Assembly: GCA_948567375.1 (NCBI GenBank)
Contig: OX419762.1
Coordinates: forward strand, 26,118,608 to 26,182,607
Source of the DNA: Lunularia cruciata
Lineage: Eukaryota > Streptophyta > Marchantiopsida > Lunulariales > Lunulariaceae
Length of the DNA: 64,000 bases
Reading direction: 5' to 3'
The notes beneath the pieces are model-generated. The model worked only from the letters and a program-made list of their open reading frames with translations. It did not search any database and was not told the DNA's origin. A program made the position numbers and the translations under genes. Below are positions 26,338 through 38,550 of this stretch, piece by piece (position 1 is the stretch's first letter; each line of letters starts with the position of its first letter).

Positions 26338-27075
26338 TGTAATACCAATAGCTAAACATATGATCTAGAGGTGAAATTTGCTTTGGTAACATCTGGAAGG
26401 GTGTTATACATGATGGACTAAATAGATCAGATAGAGATATCACCAAAAAAATACTTATACTAATAGGGAAAAAAAACCAAAATAGACTTGAAAACCGTAA
26501 AACCAATAGCTAGACATATATTCTAGAGGTGAAATTTGGTTTGGTAACATATGGAAAGATATTATAGATGATGGAATAAATAGATCAGAAATAGGTATCA
26601 CCAAAAGAGTACTTCTACTAATAGTGCAAAAACCAAAATATGCCTAAAATCTTGAGGCAATTTCAAGGGCCTAAATGGATGAATTAGGCCTAAAAATGTG
26701 CAAAATTCTCCTTAGGATAGAAAAAGTTGGCCCTCCTCCCTTGTTTGTCTCATCAAGAGCTTTCCAACTGTACCTCACCCATACAATTTGGAGATTCCTA
26801 CAGGAAGATTTTCTAAAGATTCCTTTTGGTCAACACTGGTTTGACCAACCAGATAGGACGAGATCCAACATGTCACCCATGCATATATCTAATTTGAGGG
26901 TAGAGATAATGACATGTCACATATCCATGTATATGATCCAATGGTTATGCTTCCATTGAGTGTCTCTACTTTGCTATATATTAAAGCCCAAGGTGCTCCT
27001 TTGGGGCATTGTAGTTTTGAGTGTGAAGTTGGTGTTTTCTCTTATGTGTTTCTCTACTATCCTTTAAACATTACA
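26338..27075 (-). mobile_element. Family-3 solo LTR, reverse, with internal duplication
   Basis: The ends read TGTAAT...ATTACA and are flanked by the direct repeat AGATT (26333-26337 and 27076-27080), a perfect 5-bp target duplication. The body is the reverse complement of the LTRs at 27496 and 29178, with shared TTTGGTCAA...TTTGACCAACCA and GCCCCAAAGGAGC blocks. A segment of about 160 bp near its 3' end is duplicated in tandem (about 26341-26499 and 26500-26655, both with CCAATAGCTA...TCTAGAGGTGAAATTTG). No internal retrotransposon sequence is attached, so this is a solo LTR left by recombination. Confidence 0.85.
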
Positions 27076-27080
27076 AGATT

Positions 27081-29172
27081 GGTTTGAGTTGGAGTTGAAG
27101 TTTAATCATCAACACTTTTAGTTGTTTTTTTGATTAGGTCCTCCTCTCCAATGTGTTGATCTATATCATGAGGTCCTTTATCTTTGTTTGTTGTGATTGT
27201 TCATTGGATATCCACTCCAATTTTTCAAGGAGCTATATTGCCATAGTTCTACCATCCTAAGTAACCACATTGGCTCATTCTCTATGTTTTTGCTCTAGAG
27301 CTCTATTTTTTACTTCATCACAAACCTTTTCCTTTAGCTCATCTTAGTTCTCTTGTTGACACTTTAGGTTCATAGTGAGCTCGTGCACACAAAGGTCAAT
27401 AATCTCCTTGTAGTTCTTGTAGCTAGATTCTATGGCAGTAGTCTTGGTAGCATCAACCATCTCTTATCATGGTGCCACCACTTCTTCCTCTCATGTGTAA
27501 TGTTTTGAGGATAGGAGAACCTCCAAGAGAAACACAAGGCTTCATCACTCAATACTCTGATGCCCCAAAGGAGCACCTTGTCTTTATTATATAGCAAAGA
27601 GGATCCACTCAAAGTGAGCTCTACCCTTGGATCAGATACATGGATTGGTGATATGTCAATGAGCTCCACCCTTAGATTAGTTGTATGGATTGGCAACATG
27701 TCTATTCTTGTCCTATTTGGTTGGTCAAACAAGTTTGACCAAAGGAAATCTTTGCAGAATATTTAAGGAATCTTCATATAGGAAGCTCAAAACTACATGG
27801 ATGAGGTACAATTGAAAAGCTCTTGAGTAGAAAAAGAGTGGAGAAAGTAACACTCCTTCCTCCAAAGGATAGATAAAATTTCATTTTTGAGGTCTAATTT
27901 AGTCATTTAGGCCTCTAAAATTAGCTTTGAAGTTTTTGGGGTGTTTTTGACCTCTACCCTACTAGTGGAAGTACTATTTTGGTAACAAATCTATCTAATC
28001 TACTTACACCATCATATATAACATCCCTTAAGATATTGCCAGGCCAATTTTGACATCTAGATACTATGTCTAGCTAATTATATTACATCATGCTTGCAAT
28101 TGATCTTCATGTTGTTTGAAACCTTGTCAATGAATGCAAGAACCTCTACTTTCAGATGTCATAAGACTACCTTAATTTGCTTATGTTTTGCTAGTTCTTT
28201 CTTCTCAAATTTCTTCAACATCTTTCTCTTGGGAGTTGTTTACTTCCTCCTTAAGCTTCTTTTGTGCTTTGTTTAATTCAACTACAAAGGAAAGCCTTCT
28301 CCTTTGTAGCTATTTTAAGCAAGCTTGTGCAAGTGTCATATAAGCATTGCTAGGTTGTAGATGGTAGCAAGTTCCCAATAAAATGGCATAAATTCCTCTA
28401 AGGCCTCCATTATTGGTACCACTATATTTAAAATATAGACCATAATTAACCACAAAGGGAATTACCTTTGTACTTCAGGTGACATAGGATGTCGTTGGTA
28501 TTATTGTCATTCTTCATTTGCTCATTGTTTGTAGGTCATGTGCTAATAGGCTGATCCTTCCAATCCACTCTCTCCTCCTTGTGAGCTATGGCCAAATCAT
28601 TGGCCACATCTACACCTCTTGTCTTGTCTTATAGTCATCTTCTTCCTTCATCTTGAGGACTTCTTATGTTATGGGTGGTTCAATACCTGAATTTTCCTCT
28701 TTCTCAATACTTTCTTGCTCATTTGACTATGCTTTGTTGGCATGCTCCATTTGAGACAACCTAGTCTTGTTTTCATTGTCACCTAGGACAAGGTTAAAGA
28801 TGGTGGCTACCTTCTTTGATGCTTTCCTCAACTCTAAAAGAAGAACTTCCTTGAGGATTGTGGCTGTGTTTGTTGGCATGTTCTTCTAATTTGGAAATAG
28901 GAATTTCCTTGTATTCTTCTATCATTGTGTTCTCCTTGGCCAGAGATCTACCCATGTCCTTGTTTTTGTTTATTTTCATCATTTAAATCCCCTATATTCA
29001 CCTTGTCATCCATCTTACACAACAAGACACAAGTGAAGGAATTGTCACTACTTGACCTTTTGTTATTTACCGAAGTAACTTTCCTGATCAAATGTGATTT
29101 TGAATGGGCTACTTTGTCCATGTTATTGTTGTTTCCTTTGTTCTTCTTGTTATCTCTACTTTCTCTCTCTCT
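27081..29172 (-). mobile_element. Family-4 antisense gag-like sequence hosting solo LTRs
   Basis: Sequence outside the solo LTR (27081-27490 and 28093-29172) reads on the minus strand as Lys/Glu-rich, coiled-coil-like protein with stops, for example DMGRSLAKENTMIEEYKEIP near 28794-28982. It belongs with 29777-32998. A related copy lies at 42735-44020. No enzyme domain is visible. It may be the gag part of an old LTR element. Confidence 0.4.
27496..28087 (+). mobile_element. Family-3 solo LTR
   Basis: 592 bp, starting TGTAATG and ending ATTACA, flanked by a perfect duplication TCATG (27491-27495 and 28088-28092). About 80% similar by eye to 29178-29771. The duplications pair within each LTR rather than across the two, so this is not one element with two LTRs but two separate solo LTRs. 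Confidence 0.88.
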
Positions 29173-29177
29173 TGAAG

Positions 29178-29771
29178 TGTAATGTTTCAAGGACAGGAGA
29201 ACCGTCAAGAGAAACACAAGAGAAGAAACATAAGGCTTCATCCCTCAATACTTGATGTCCCAAAGGAGCACCTTGTCTTTATTATGTAGCAAAGAGGATT
29301 CACTCAAAGTGAGCTCCACCCTTGGATCCGATATATAGATTGGTGGTATGTCAATGAGATCTACCCTTAGATTAGTTGCATGTATTGGTGTCATGTTGAA
29401 CATTGCCCTATTTGGTTGGTCAAACTAGTTTGACCATAGGGAATCTTTGGAGAATCTTTGTACAAGAAGTTCAAAACTGCATGAGTGAGGTATAGTTAGA
29501 TACATCTCAAAGATACAAACAAGGAGAAGAAGGCAATGCCTTTTCCTTAGAGGAGGAGAGCTTTCATTTTTCAAGACCTAATTAATCCATTTAGGCTTCC
29601 AAAATTGGCTCTAAAGTTTTTAGGGTATTTGTGATCTCTGCCCTATTTGTGGAAATGATATTTTGGTGACACCTCTATCTGATCTACTTAGAACATCATA
29701 TATAACATTCTTCCAAATATTACCAAGCCAATTTCCACCTCTAGATAATGTATCTAGCTAATGGTATTACA
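29178..29771 (+). mobile_element. Family-3 solo LTR
   Basis: 594 bp, starting TGTAATG and ending ATTACA, with perfect flanking duplication TGAAG (29173-29177 and 29772-29776). The same internal blocks as the other family-3 copies are present (CAAAGGAGCACCTTGTCTTT, TTGGTTGGTCAAAC). Confidence 0.88.
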
Positions 29772-29776
29772 TGAAG

Positions 29777-32700
29777 ATACATCTATCATGTAGGCGGTTT
29801 GTTTCTGCTTCTTGGAGGCCTAAAATTTAGCTTGTGTGGATATCATTTTTGTTTTAATGTTTTTCATATTGTATGTCTCCTCCACCTTTGTAAACCTCCC
29901 CAATTTTTCATACTCCTTGTCCATTGTCTTGTATTTTTCTATTTTCCCAGCTAAGTCTAAGCTTGAACTAAATACTTTGGAGGATAGAAGTGCTTAGGGT
30001 ATTTTGTCTTTTCCTCCTTTGTACGAAGGTTCATGTCTATATAGAAATTTGCTATGAATGGTGAGACTATTATAACACCTGCTTGCTCATTCATCTTATG
30101 TACTAACTCAACCACACATTCATGCCCAACTTACCAGTTTTTGCTTGTAAAAGAGTTGGAAGAAGATAGCTTGGTTCAAGTTGACATAGGCTGTTCATTT
30201 GGACTTGAAAAGCTTCATGATCATTTCAATGATGACTTGGTGGATGGGATCTTTGATAGAATCAATTTGATAGCTATAGTTGCTTTTACTTTGTCAAACA
30301 AGTCTTTTATCTTGGCTTTGTGTTTTTTGCTAGGACAACTATAGGGGGTATCTATAAATATCTGGCCAAATGGAGAGATTTCCAATCCAAGAATTTGTTG
30401 CAAGTGGGATTTGGTTTAGAAGGTAGGGCTTCCTTTGAGGTGACGAGGGTTTGGGTTGGTATTATTAACACTTTCCTCTAAAAAGGAGGAATCCAACACA
30501 CTCAAATCCCACAATAAGAAATCTAACTTTTGACTATGAATGTATTCCGCTAAGAAGTGTAGGCACCACTTGGAAATCTTGGGGTAATGGTTTACTAATG
30601 AATTTTAGGATCTCTTGTTGTTTCCTCTCATCTCTCACCACTAGCAAGATTTCTATACTTGTTTGCAAAGATATTTGTAGTGACTCAGTATTGACTTATT
30701 ATAGTACAATCTGTAAGTAAAGGTCATTCCTTTGAGGATATGGGTTGGTAATGGCAAAAAGAAGGCAGATAGGATCACAATGAAGACAATCTAGTATATT
30801 TTGTTTAGCTTCTTGGGCAACGTCATTCAGAGAAGAAGGTAATGTCATCAAAACAAGTAGCACTATAAAATGTTGTACAATCTATTCTCCTATGTGCTAA
30901 ATGGTCAAATACAAGAGATTCTTAAGGAGGAGTGGGTTCATTCAAAACAAAGATCACCTTTTCTTGGAGCCGCTTTGTTCATCAATTGTCCGTCTGAGCC
31001 TCAAACTGCTAAGATTTATACAATATCCTCACCACAAGTCATACAAAGGCATCCCACTACAATACCACATGAAGGAAGGTTCATAACTTTGCAAACTAAA
31101 TTGGGTGGAAGAGGTGGTAGAATTTCGCATCACTCTAAAGACTACAACCATAATGCCATGTTCTATCCTTCCCAAAAGGCACGAGGTTACAAGAATCAAC
31201 AACAATTCATGCTACTCAATCCTATCTTGGAGTGTTATTTGATAAGATGCCAAGGCTATGCAAGCCTATTCATGTATCATTCTTGGATCTGGCCAAATTC
31301 CTAGGGAGCCAATTTCTAGTCACGTATGAATACATGGTTGCACTCTAGTGCCTAGATTCATCCTTCAGGCTTTGTCATTCCTAACAAGTTAAGCATGAAA
31401 TCATTCATTTAGAGGGTAGAAGAATACATATATACACACCTACTCATGAATCTTGATGATATGAACTTTGTATTTTACTTGCAAAAAAAAATGAACAAAT
31501 GTACATCAAGCCTAAGCCTTTTATACATTTCTTACTTGGCTGTAGAAAGATCCAATAGCTACAATGGACAGAAATTTCCTAAGTACATCTAAATCTCTCA
31601 ATCTTGATCCTATATTATCCTAACCTTAAACCTAATTGTAGGTAGCCATGATTTTAATCACCTAATTAGGGGTTTTCTGCCACATAACAACCTATTATTA
31701 TGTATTGATCTAGCTTGGATACTTATGTACAACTTACATACATTTACAATCTTTTTAAGGCTACAAGAATGAAGGTTCTATTGGTATGTACAAAAAAAAA
31801 GTCTTCTTGTTAGGTGACAAAAATGACCATGACTATTGTTGTAAGAAGAGGCTCCAATTGTTATTCCCCAACAAGAGGAGTAGGTGGGACTTGAATCAAA
31901 CTCTTAGCTCCTTAGCAGATGCAAACAAGGTCTACAAGCTCCTTTTGATAACCCTCCATGATTTGTTCAAAGTTGAGTTGGGTGTGGCTCTAGTGTGGCT
32001 TTGGAGCTTTGTAGACAACAATTTGAGTTGCTCACTGGAGTATGACTTCCTCTTCAACACGTCAATTTGAGTGCACAAGTCCTTCACCTTTGTTTATTGG
32101 GAGGTTTTGTTGGCCATGTATTCCAACTGACTAAGTATTTGAGTGGTTGTATGACCGATAGTGGTGAGGAGCCCAAATCATTCATTCTCTAGTCTGGTTT
32201 GTTTGGCACTCAACTCTTAGGTCATCTCTTGATAAATCTTGTTGTCTTGCTCCAACACCTTTTCATGTTGTCATTTCAGGTTGGTAAAAAGGTGGGAGAT
32301 ATGGAGATCTATCATCTACTTCAGATTTTTGTATTGAGGCTCTACTACCTTTGATTTTTCTTGGGCCGTCTCTACTTGCTTTGTGATGCTATGAGTTCAT
32401 CTTCCCAATTTTATATCTCCTCCTCATGTTGAGTTCTTTGGTGGTAGATTTACAAGCTATAATCATCAACCTCCTTCTTTAGGCCGTGTATTAGCTTATC
32501 ATACTCCTCTTGCAATTTTAGTTCTTCCATTTTGGAACTCCTCTAGGCCCTTCTTGCTTTCCTTGTCCTTTTCATTTGTCCAAGTTTGGACACAAGTGAT
32601 GCAAGTGGTAGATGAGGGCTATTGGTTCCTTTAATTTTAGATCCAACTTTTGGTATATTGGCAGAAGCTCTTCCAATGCTTCTATTGCCAATGTCACTAT

Positions 32701-32998
32701 GTGAATTGTGCAGGCTACCATAAGCCAAGGCAGAGAATTGCCATCCTTGCCCAATTGTCTTTGTAGAGCCTTCTTTGTTTTAGGCATAGGATTCTTATCA
32801 TGGCCCAAGATGGTCAGCTCACTCACTTTGTGAGCAAGGGCTGCTTCCTTGTTCTTGCCCATCTTGTTATTGTTGGTTGGAGGTATGGTCTTGGCACATC
32901 ATCCTTGCTCACTTGTCCTTCAGATACTAGGCTTAATAGGATTTTTCCTTGAGTTTTGTCGGGCTTTGGCAAGAAGTTCTTGGCTCATTGTCATTGGT
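29777..32998 (-). mobile_element. Family-4 antisense gag-like sequence (continued)
   Basis: The minus strand shows long stretches of degraded Lys/Glu/Leu-rich coding sequence, for example the 96-residue frame at 32572-32862 beginning MGKNKEAALAHKVSEL. The block near 30050-30200 (GTTTTTGCTTGTAAAAGAGTTGGAAGAAG) is homologous to 43450-43520, showing two copies of the family. The methyltransferase element at 33003-42734 is inserted at its end. Stops and frameshifts make it non-functional. Confidence 0.4.
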
Positions 32999-33002
32999 GC
33001 CT

Positions 33003-34448
33003 TTTTGTGCATATATACATTTGTACACAACATAAATTGCTTTCAACATCAAAAAATATCAAAACACAACTCACACATAATTCATACATGAACTCTAAAG
33101 TGCCACAATAATCAATTCTTCTTCAACTCAAGTCAATTCTCACTCAAATAGAGTGGTTTGAGTTGAAGAAGAACTGATTATTGTGGCACTCACACAAGAC
33201 CTGAAACTCCTCCAAGAACTCTATACCCTGATCAGTCAAAACCTTAGTTGGTGCACCAAAATGATGAAGAACTTGATATAATAACAAGTAAATCATCCTT
33301 CACTAGACTTGTAAAGAAATTCCACCAACTCAATCTACTTGGAGAAGTGCTCTACCATAACCAAAACATACCAATGATGTCTCACAGTCAATGGTAAAGG
33401 TCCAACAAAGTCCAAAGATAACCCAATCATATAATAGGCAATGGATGTAACTATGACATAAGAGTATTAAATGATGCTCTAACTTGATCACAAACCACAC
33501 ATATGGCAAAACCTATTGTACATCAATCTGCATACCGCACCACCAATAATGACTCTAGAGTAAGATATATGTATGTTTTACTCTAAATGTCCTAGCTCCT
33601 CATGAGTATGATAGCTCAATTGTGGTCTCTAAAATGGAAGTGGTACTACTTGCACTCTACCATCTTCCTTTACACAAAGAAGGTATTTTCACTTCAATCT
33701 AAACCGCTTGGCTTGTTGAAGAACACAGTCTCCTTCCTTGGCACCAACTATGCCACACAAAAAACTAATGCAACAATAATCCATCACTAAGATATCATCA
33801 TGAATGTCTTGCTAAATTGTACCAATATCTCCACTCTTTGGATTTGTGACCTCAACAACTCCTCTTGTATGCATTGAGAGAGATACCACCAAAGCCTCAC
33901 AAAATAAACATAGAAAAGTAGATGCATGGCAACTTAGAAACATCTCCTCATCTTTCTCACCATGCCAATGTGCTCCGGTCTGATCATGCTGGTTGGAACA
34001 TGGGTTTCTACTTAGCCCATCTGCATCCCTATTCACCACTTCAAGTCTATGAATAACTATGAAATCATACTCTTGTAAAAGTAGAGCTCATTGTGCAAGC
34101 TTCCTTGAAAGCTTGTCGGACTCCATCGACTACTTCAATGGTTGATGATTCATGACGAGAGTGAAGGAGTTACCAAATAGGTAACATAAAAAATGTGCTA
34201 CTACTACTAACAAACACACTCCTTCATATGAATTATACTTTGCTTCCACTGATTTGTTGGAGTAACTAACATAGGCCACCATAAACTCCTTCACCTCATC
34301 ATTATGTTTGGTGAGCACTGCTCCAAGCTCCAACATACTCCAATCAATGTGAACCTAGAATGATCATCCTCTGATCTATCTCCTAAGAATAGGAGTAGAT
34401 GTCAACCTTTCCTTGAGCTCTATAAAAGCTCTCTCCTACTCATCTCCC
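33003..34448 (-). mobile_element. Old methyltransferase retroelement, 3' half (RNase H, integrase, terminus)
   Basis: Minus-strand remnant equivalent to 60245-61510 of the young element. It includes RNase H (SVEAKYNSYEGVCLL and FGNSFTLVMNHQPLK at 34130-34336) and the linker NRDADGLSRNPCSNQHDQTG (33812-34039). Integrase follows down to the TDQG region near 33190, then the sequence jumps to the 3' terminal block A' (about 33003-33107). The rest of integrase, the PHD finger and most of block B are gone. Many CG sites have become TG/CA. The outermost 4 bp, GCCT on the left and GCTT on the right (42735-42738), could be a decayed target duplication. Confidence 0.85.
33099..33190. repeat. Inverted repeat (33-bp arms) at the deletion joint
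   Basis: Arms at 33099-33131 and 33158-33190 are inverted copies with one mismatch, separated by 26 bases. Each arm carries the end of LTR block B joined to the start of block A (the ATTATTGTGGCAC junction). One arm lies in normal order at the element's 3' terminus. The other is fused, inverted, to the truncated integrase. It can form a long hairpin. Confidence 0.9.
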
Positions 34449-35016
34449 TGTGGTACCCACATTTTTCATTTTAATGACTTTTGAAAAAGAAGTGTATTGA
34501 GGAAGCCAAATTACAAAGAAAAGAATAGACTTATGTGTCTTTGGAGTAAACCCAAAGAAGTCAACTTTGGGTCGGGAACCAGAAGTACTTGGATGGGGTT
34601 TACAAAGAGACAAAACCAAAGAAGAGCGGCTTTGGAATAGGAGGTGCATGCCGATATGAAGAAGATGTAACAACCTTTCTATGTAACAGGCCAGCCAAGA
34701 TAGTACACTTAAAGAAACAATGGAAGTAGGAGAAGAATACCTTATAAGTGACAAGAAACAAACATACAAAAGAAGTGGGGGTCAATTTTGAAATTGAATG
34801 AAGAATGACTGCACTTTGAAGTACTATAAAATTACAATTGCGCAAGGGGAAATTGAACATGTCAAGTAGATACCCTATCCCTCTAAGTAGTTTTCCTATA
34901 GTAATGTGCATCAAGAAGCAGACTGAAAGTGAAATTTCCAAAGTCCTGAAGGGGTTAGAGTGTTGGGTTTAAGAGAGGGAATAATCTTCCAATGCTAAAG
35001 AACTAGGGAGCAGATC

Positions 35017-35307
35017 ATGACAAAGAAGAGTAAGAAAGCACTTGTAGTGAGGAGTTCTGCAATTTGGCCATTAGATTTCATAACTAGAATTGAAGTCTTG
35101 AATAGACTTTGGATCACGTTCCTGGCATGGAACAAGAATGTTAGTTTTCTAGATTTCATGGCAAAGATAATTGCCAATAATTGTGAGTACTGCCTCAAAG
35201 TTATGGGGAAGAGAGGAAATCAGGCTCGATGGACTGAGTCAGATTGGAAGCTAGTACTGGAGAAGGAAGTAGGAGATGCAACTAGGGTCACTTTTCATAG
35301 GAAGTAG
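35017..35307 (+). pseudogene. Conserved family-2 ORF fragment (FLAWN motif)
   Basis: A 96-residue frame whose centre, LWITFLAWNKNVSFLDFM, is nearly repeated in copy C as LCITFLAWNWNISFLEFM (minus strand, within 49452-49877). The frame is conserved between two diverged copies, so it was once coding. I do not recognise the family. A longer ancestral protein probably continued into the coiled-coil region downstream. Confidence 0.45.
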
Positions 35308-36673
35308 GACATTACAAAAGAAATTGGTAAAATTAGGAATTTGTTCTTTGCTCCATGAACAAACAATGGCTACAAAGTGGATTCCTATTGGGACCCAATT
35401 AAGCAAAGAATTAAGGGAGCAATCATAGCAATGTTCAAGCCTAAGTGAACAACTTCCATGAACATGCAATAGGCTGTCTTCTTCCACCAGATGTTTGTAG
35501 GAGAGAAGGTGAATTGGGCAAAGTGCTTCCATTAGAGAACAAGGCAGATGATTGTCAATTGGAGGACCAATTCGCCGCCACACTACTTTGCACCGTTTGC
35601 AACACATTTCGACTTGGGATGAAATCTATTGACAATGGAAGAGATGCAGCATATGGTTTCACTTTTCCATCCAGATCTTTGACAAGAAGTGGATGAAGAG
35701 GAGCAACGATACATTTTGCAATTGCAATCCAATGACGATCATTTCATCAGAATGGGACAAAAGAAGATGGTGGAAGGAAGAAGTCCAAAGACAAAGAAGC
35801 AGACTAAACCTAAAGAAGTAGCTTGACCCTAGCCACAATGAAAGACCCAAAGACTCAATTCGCAAGGTAAGAAGGCGGTGAAGGACGAGACTTCAAAGAC
35901 AAAGTCCAAAGGAGAGACATCGTCCAAGAGAAGAGACTCCAAAGAAGTTGAACTCATATTACAAAGCAAGGAGTCTGGGAGTGAGAGTAAAGGTTAAGAT
36001 GAAGTCCAACTATCAATTGAGGCAAAAGACAATGAGGCGTGCCATGCGGTGATTGATTGTATGGAGGGAGGAGATGGCTCTTGCTTAGAGTTGTCCATGG
36101 AGGAAATGGACAAAGAACCAAAGAAAGAAGACCAGAAGGGGTAAGATCCAAGAGGTCATTGCCAGCTGAACCTGCAGGTCTGAGCACAATGAATAAGGAA
36201 GAAGTAAGCTCGGAAGGAAGGTCATTGAAGGTATGAAGATCAAGACTTTGGGGGAAGACTTTGGCTAAAGAGGCATCAATGGAAGCAAAGTACAAAGACA
36301 AAGTAGAAGATGAAGAAGACCTTGATGGGAGGAAGTACTTGTTATAGATTGTGAGTCTATTTTTGGCATTGTTGAAGAAGCAAAAGAAGGTGATCCATAA
36401 AGATCATCTAGAGGTGAAGAATGAGTTGCAAGTGATGAAGTATCTTCTTGACAAAACAAGGGATTGAAGGAGATTGTAACCCAAAGGGAAAAAGAAGCTG
36501 AAGAACTCAAGTGGAGGTAGTCTTAAGGACAAGTCTTGTAAAAAATTCCAAGATAATTTTGAACAGCATGGAAGAGAGATGCACAATCAAGCCAAAGAGT
36601 TGAAAGAGCAAAAAGTGTTGGTTGAGAAGATGAAAAGTGAAGTAAGAAAAGTTCATATTGAAAGCATACACAT

Positions 36674-36973
36674 GTGAAGGTGATGGCGGTTGTGATGGAG
36701 CATGAGTTAGAGAGCCTAAAGAAGAATGCGGCAGAAAAGGATCAAGCATGGCAGAGGGAGTTAACAATCCGATACCAAGAGGAGGAAAGATTGAGAAGTT
36801 TGGGAAGAAGTGCTGAGAGGCAGAATGCTCAATATGAGGAGGAAAAGAAGATGCTTACAGCCAAGTATGAAGATGAGTTAAAGATGTGTAGAGAAGAGTT
36901 GAAGGTAGAAAAATCTCAAGGGTATGCATCAGAGTTAGTAGGAGAAATTGTTGGAAGACTAAGAGCAATCTGA
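36674..36973 (+). pseudogene. Family-2 coiled-coil ORF fragment
   Basis: 99 residues rich in Glu/Lys/Leu/Arg with heptad-like spacing (EHELESLKKNAAEKDQAW, EEEKKMLTAKYEDELKM). Similar coiled-coil coding appears on the minus strand of copy C (48528-48773 and 48888-49151). It may be a gag-like or structural protein. No function is assigned. Confidence 0.4.
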
Positions 36974-38214
36974 AGGAAAATTGAAAGAAGTGAGACTGCA
37001 TGCATTGAAGTTGCTAGCATAGGAGATTAGGAAGAGGGGAGCAAAGATGTGGATATGAACACTCTTTTGATTAGCTTGAAGGAACTAGTACATAGGGAGA
37101 TAATTCAGGTAGGAAATAATGTAAGTCTTAGATTAGAATTAGTAAATTTAGAGTTAGAGAGACTTCAGAGTAGTATGAAGGAAGATAAGAAGTCTGAAGT
37201 AGCAGAAGTAGGAGTGCAAGTGTCTTCAAATCAATTATCTAAGACATTAGAGAAGAGTGGGTTAGGAGATAAAGAGATAAAAAGGTTACCCATTAGTGAA
37301 ATTGTAGTTCAAGGTGAAGAAGTAGTAGAAATAGTGGAGGTTGTAGTAGATTAGGTTGACCAGAAGAAGGAGAAGTGATAGGGGGATCATTGGGTTTGGA
37401 AGCCAAAGTCAAGGTTGACATTGGATTGGATTAGAAACAAATTTGAGATTTGAAGAGGTAGATATGAAGAGGTGCATTGTCATTTTGGATCTACAAGTTT
37501 GTAGAGTTGTTGTAGAATGATATTTCTGTTTGTAATTGATGATTGCTCTACTATTAAAGGAGACATTTGCAGTCTAATGTTGTTTAATATTCATAATCTC
37601 TGGAGATAGATAAAGCAAAGTGCTGTTTCTCAATGCTCATTGCTTGAGCTTAATTCCAAGAATCAAATTTGTGTTTGTGTTTGAAAGTGTTTGGAGAAAT
37701 TTGAAGTGCAAATCAATGTGCTTTTTGGATGTTGGATTCTACAACCTTGATCTTCATTCTGTGTGTTTGATCCTAAGTGAAGTGAAATGAAAGCAATGCC
37801 TTGACAGATCTGAGAGGAATTGTAGTGTTGGTAATATTCTACATTTGTGACTGCAACATGAGTTTGATGTGAAGCAAGTTTGACCAAGGAAGTAGTGCCT
37901 TCAGTGGAGAGGTGGAACACAATTCTAAGGTGAAGTCATTTTGCTGTGAAGTAGCTATCTTTGGAAGAATCTAAATCATCATAATCAAGATTTGTTTGGA
38001 AAGATTGGATAGTGTTTTGATTCTAGAGTGTTAATTTGTGGCGAGGTTGTGAGCAGTGCTTGTTACACTCTTTTGGATGTGGTTTCTACTTGAGAGACTA
38101 AAGAAGAACTCAAGAAGAACCATCTTTGTTATTGTTTGACCAATTTTGAATCATATCTCTAAGGGAACAAACTTCACTTACTAACTATGGCACTTGTTGG
38201 GTTGTCACACTCCC

Positions 38215-38550
38215 CAACACCACTCATGTGTAAACTTGGTCAGATTTTTCAAGGCCTTGGCAATGGCACTAAATCCTCTATCATGTCGGTGATAGAAGTT
38301 TGCCAACCCAAGTAATGCTCACATTTGTAGGCCAAGGAATACATATAATAGCCTCCACCTTGGTCTATTGAATACCAAATCCTCTAGGGTAGATAGTGTG
38401 ACCCAACTACTCAACCTACTCAAGGAAGAATCTACACTTCCCAAGATGTAATTTGAGCCCATGAAATCTCAATCTCTCAAACACCTTCAACAAATATCTC
38501 TCATGCTCTTCCAAAATAGTGCTGTAAACCAAAATATCATAATTATAGCA
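38215..38550 (-). pseudogene. Reverse transcriptase remnant of the old element
   Basis: The minus strand corresponds to 59900-60240 of the young element, the RT C-terminal part (FLGLANFYRR and FSAIAKALTKL region). Multiple substitutions are present. At about 38545-38580 it joins directly to the methyltransferase tail, so some 1.3 kb covering the MTase C-terminus and RT core has been lost. Confidence 0.75.

Larger units (their letters stand above)
34449..38209 (+). mobile_element. Family-2 repeat, complete copy B
   Basis: 3761 bp, starting TGTGGTACCC and ending TTGTCACA. It is flanked by a perfect CTCCC duplication (34444-34448 and 38210-38214). Removing it joins the two halves of the old methyltransferase element exactly where the young element reads continuously near 60240, which proves the insertion. 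It contains a frame at 35017-35307 with NRLWITFLAWNKNVSFLDFM, conserved in copy C, and a coiled-coil frame at 36674-36973. A third frame at 37049-37354 is shared with copy A. No LTR pair, polymerase or integrase is visible. It is either a very long solo LTR or an LTR-less non-autonomous element. Confidence 0.85.

Noticed and set aside
27496-29771. One LTR retrotransposon with two LTRs and a 1.1-kb interior
   Set aside because: Each LTR has its own perfect target duplication, so they are two solo insertions.
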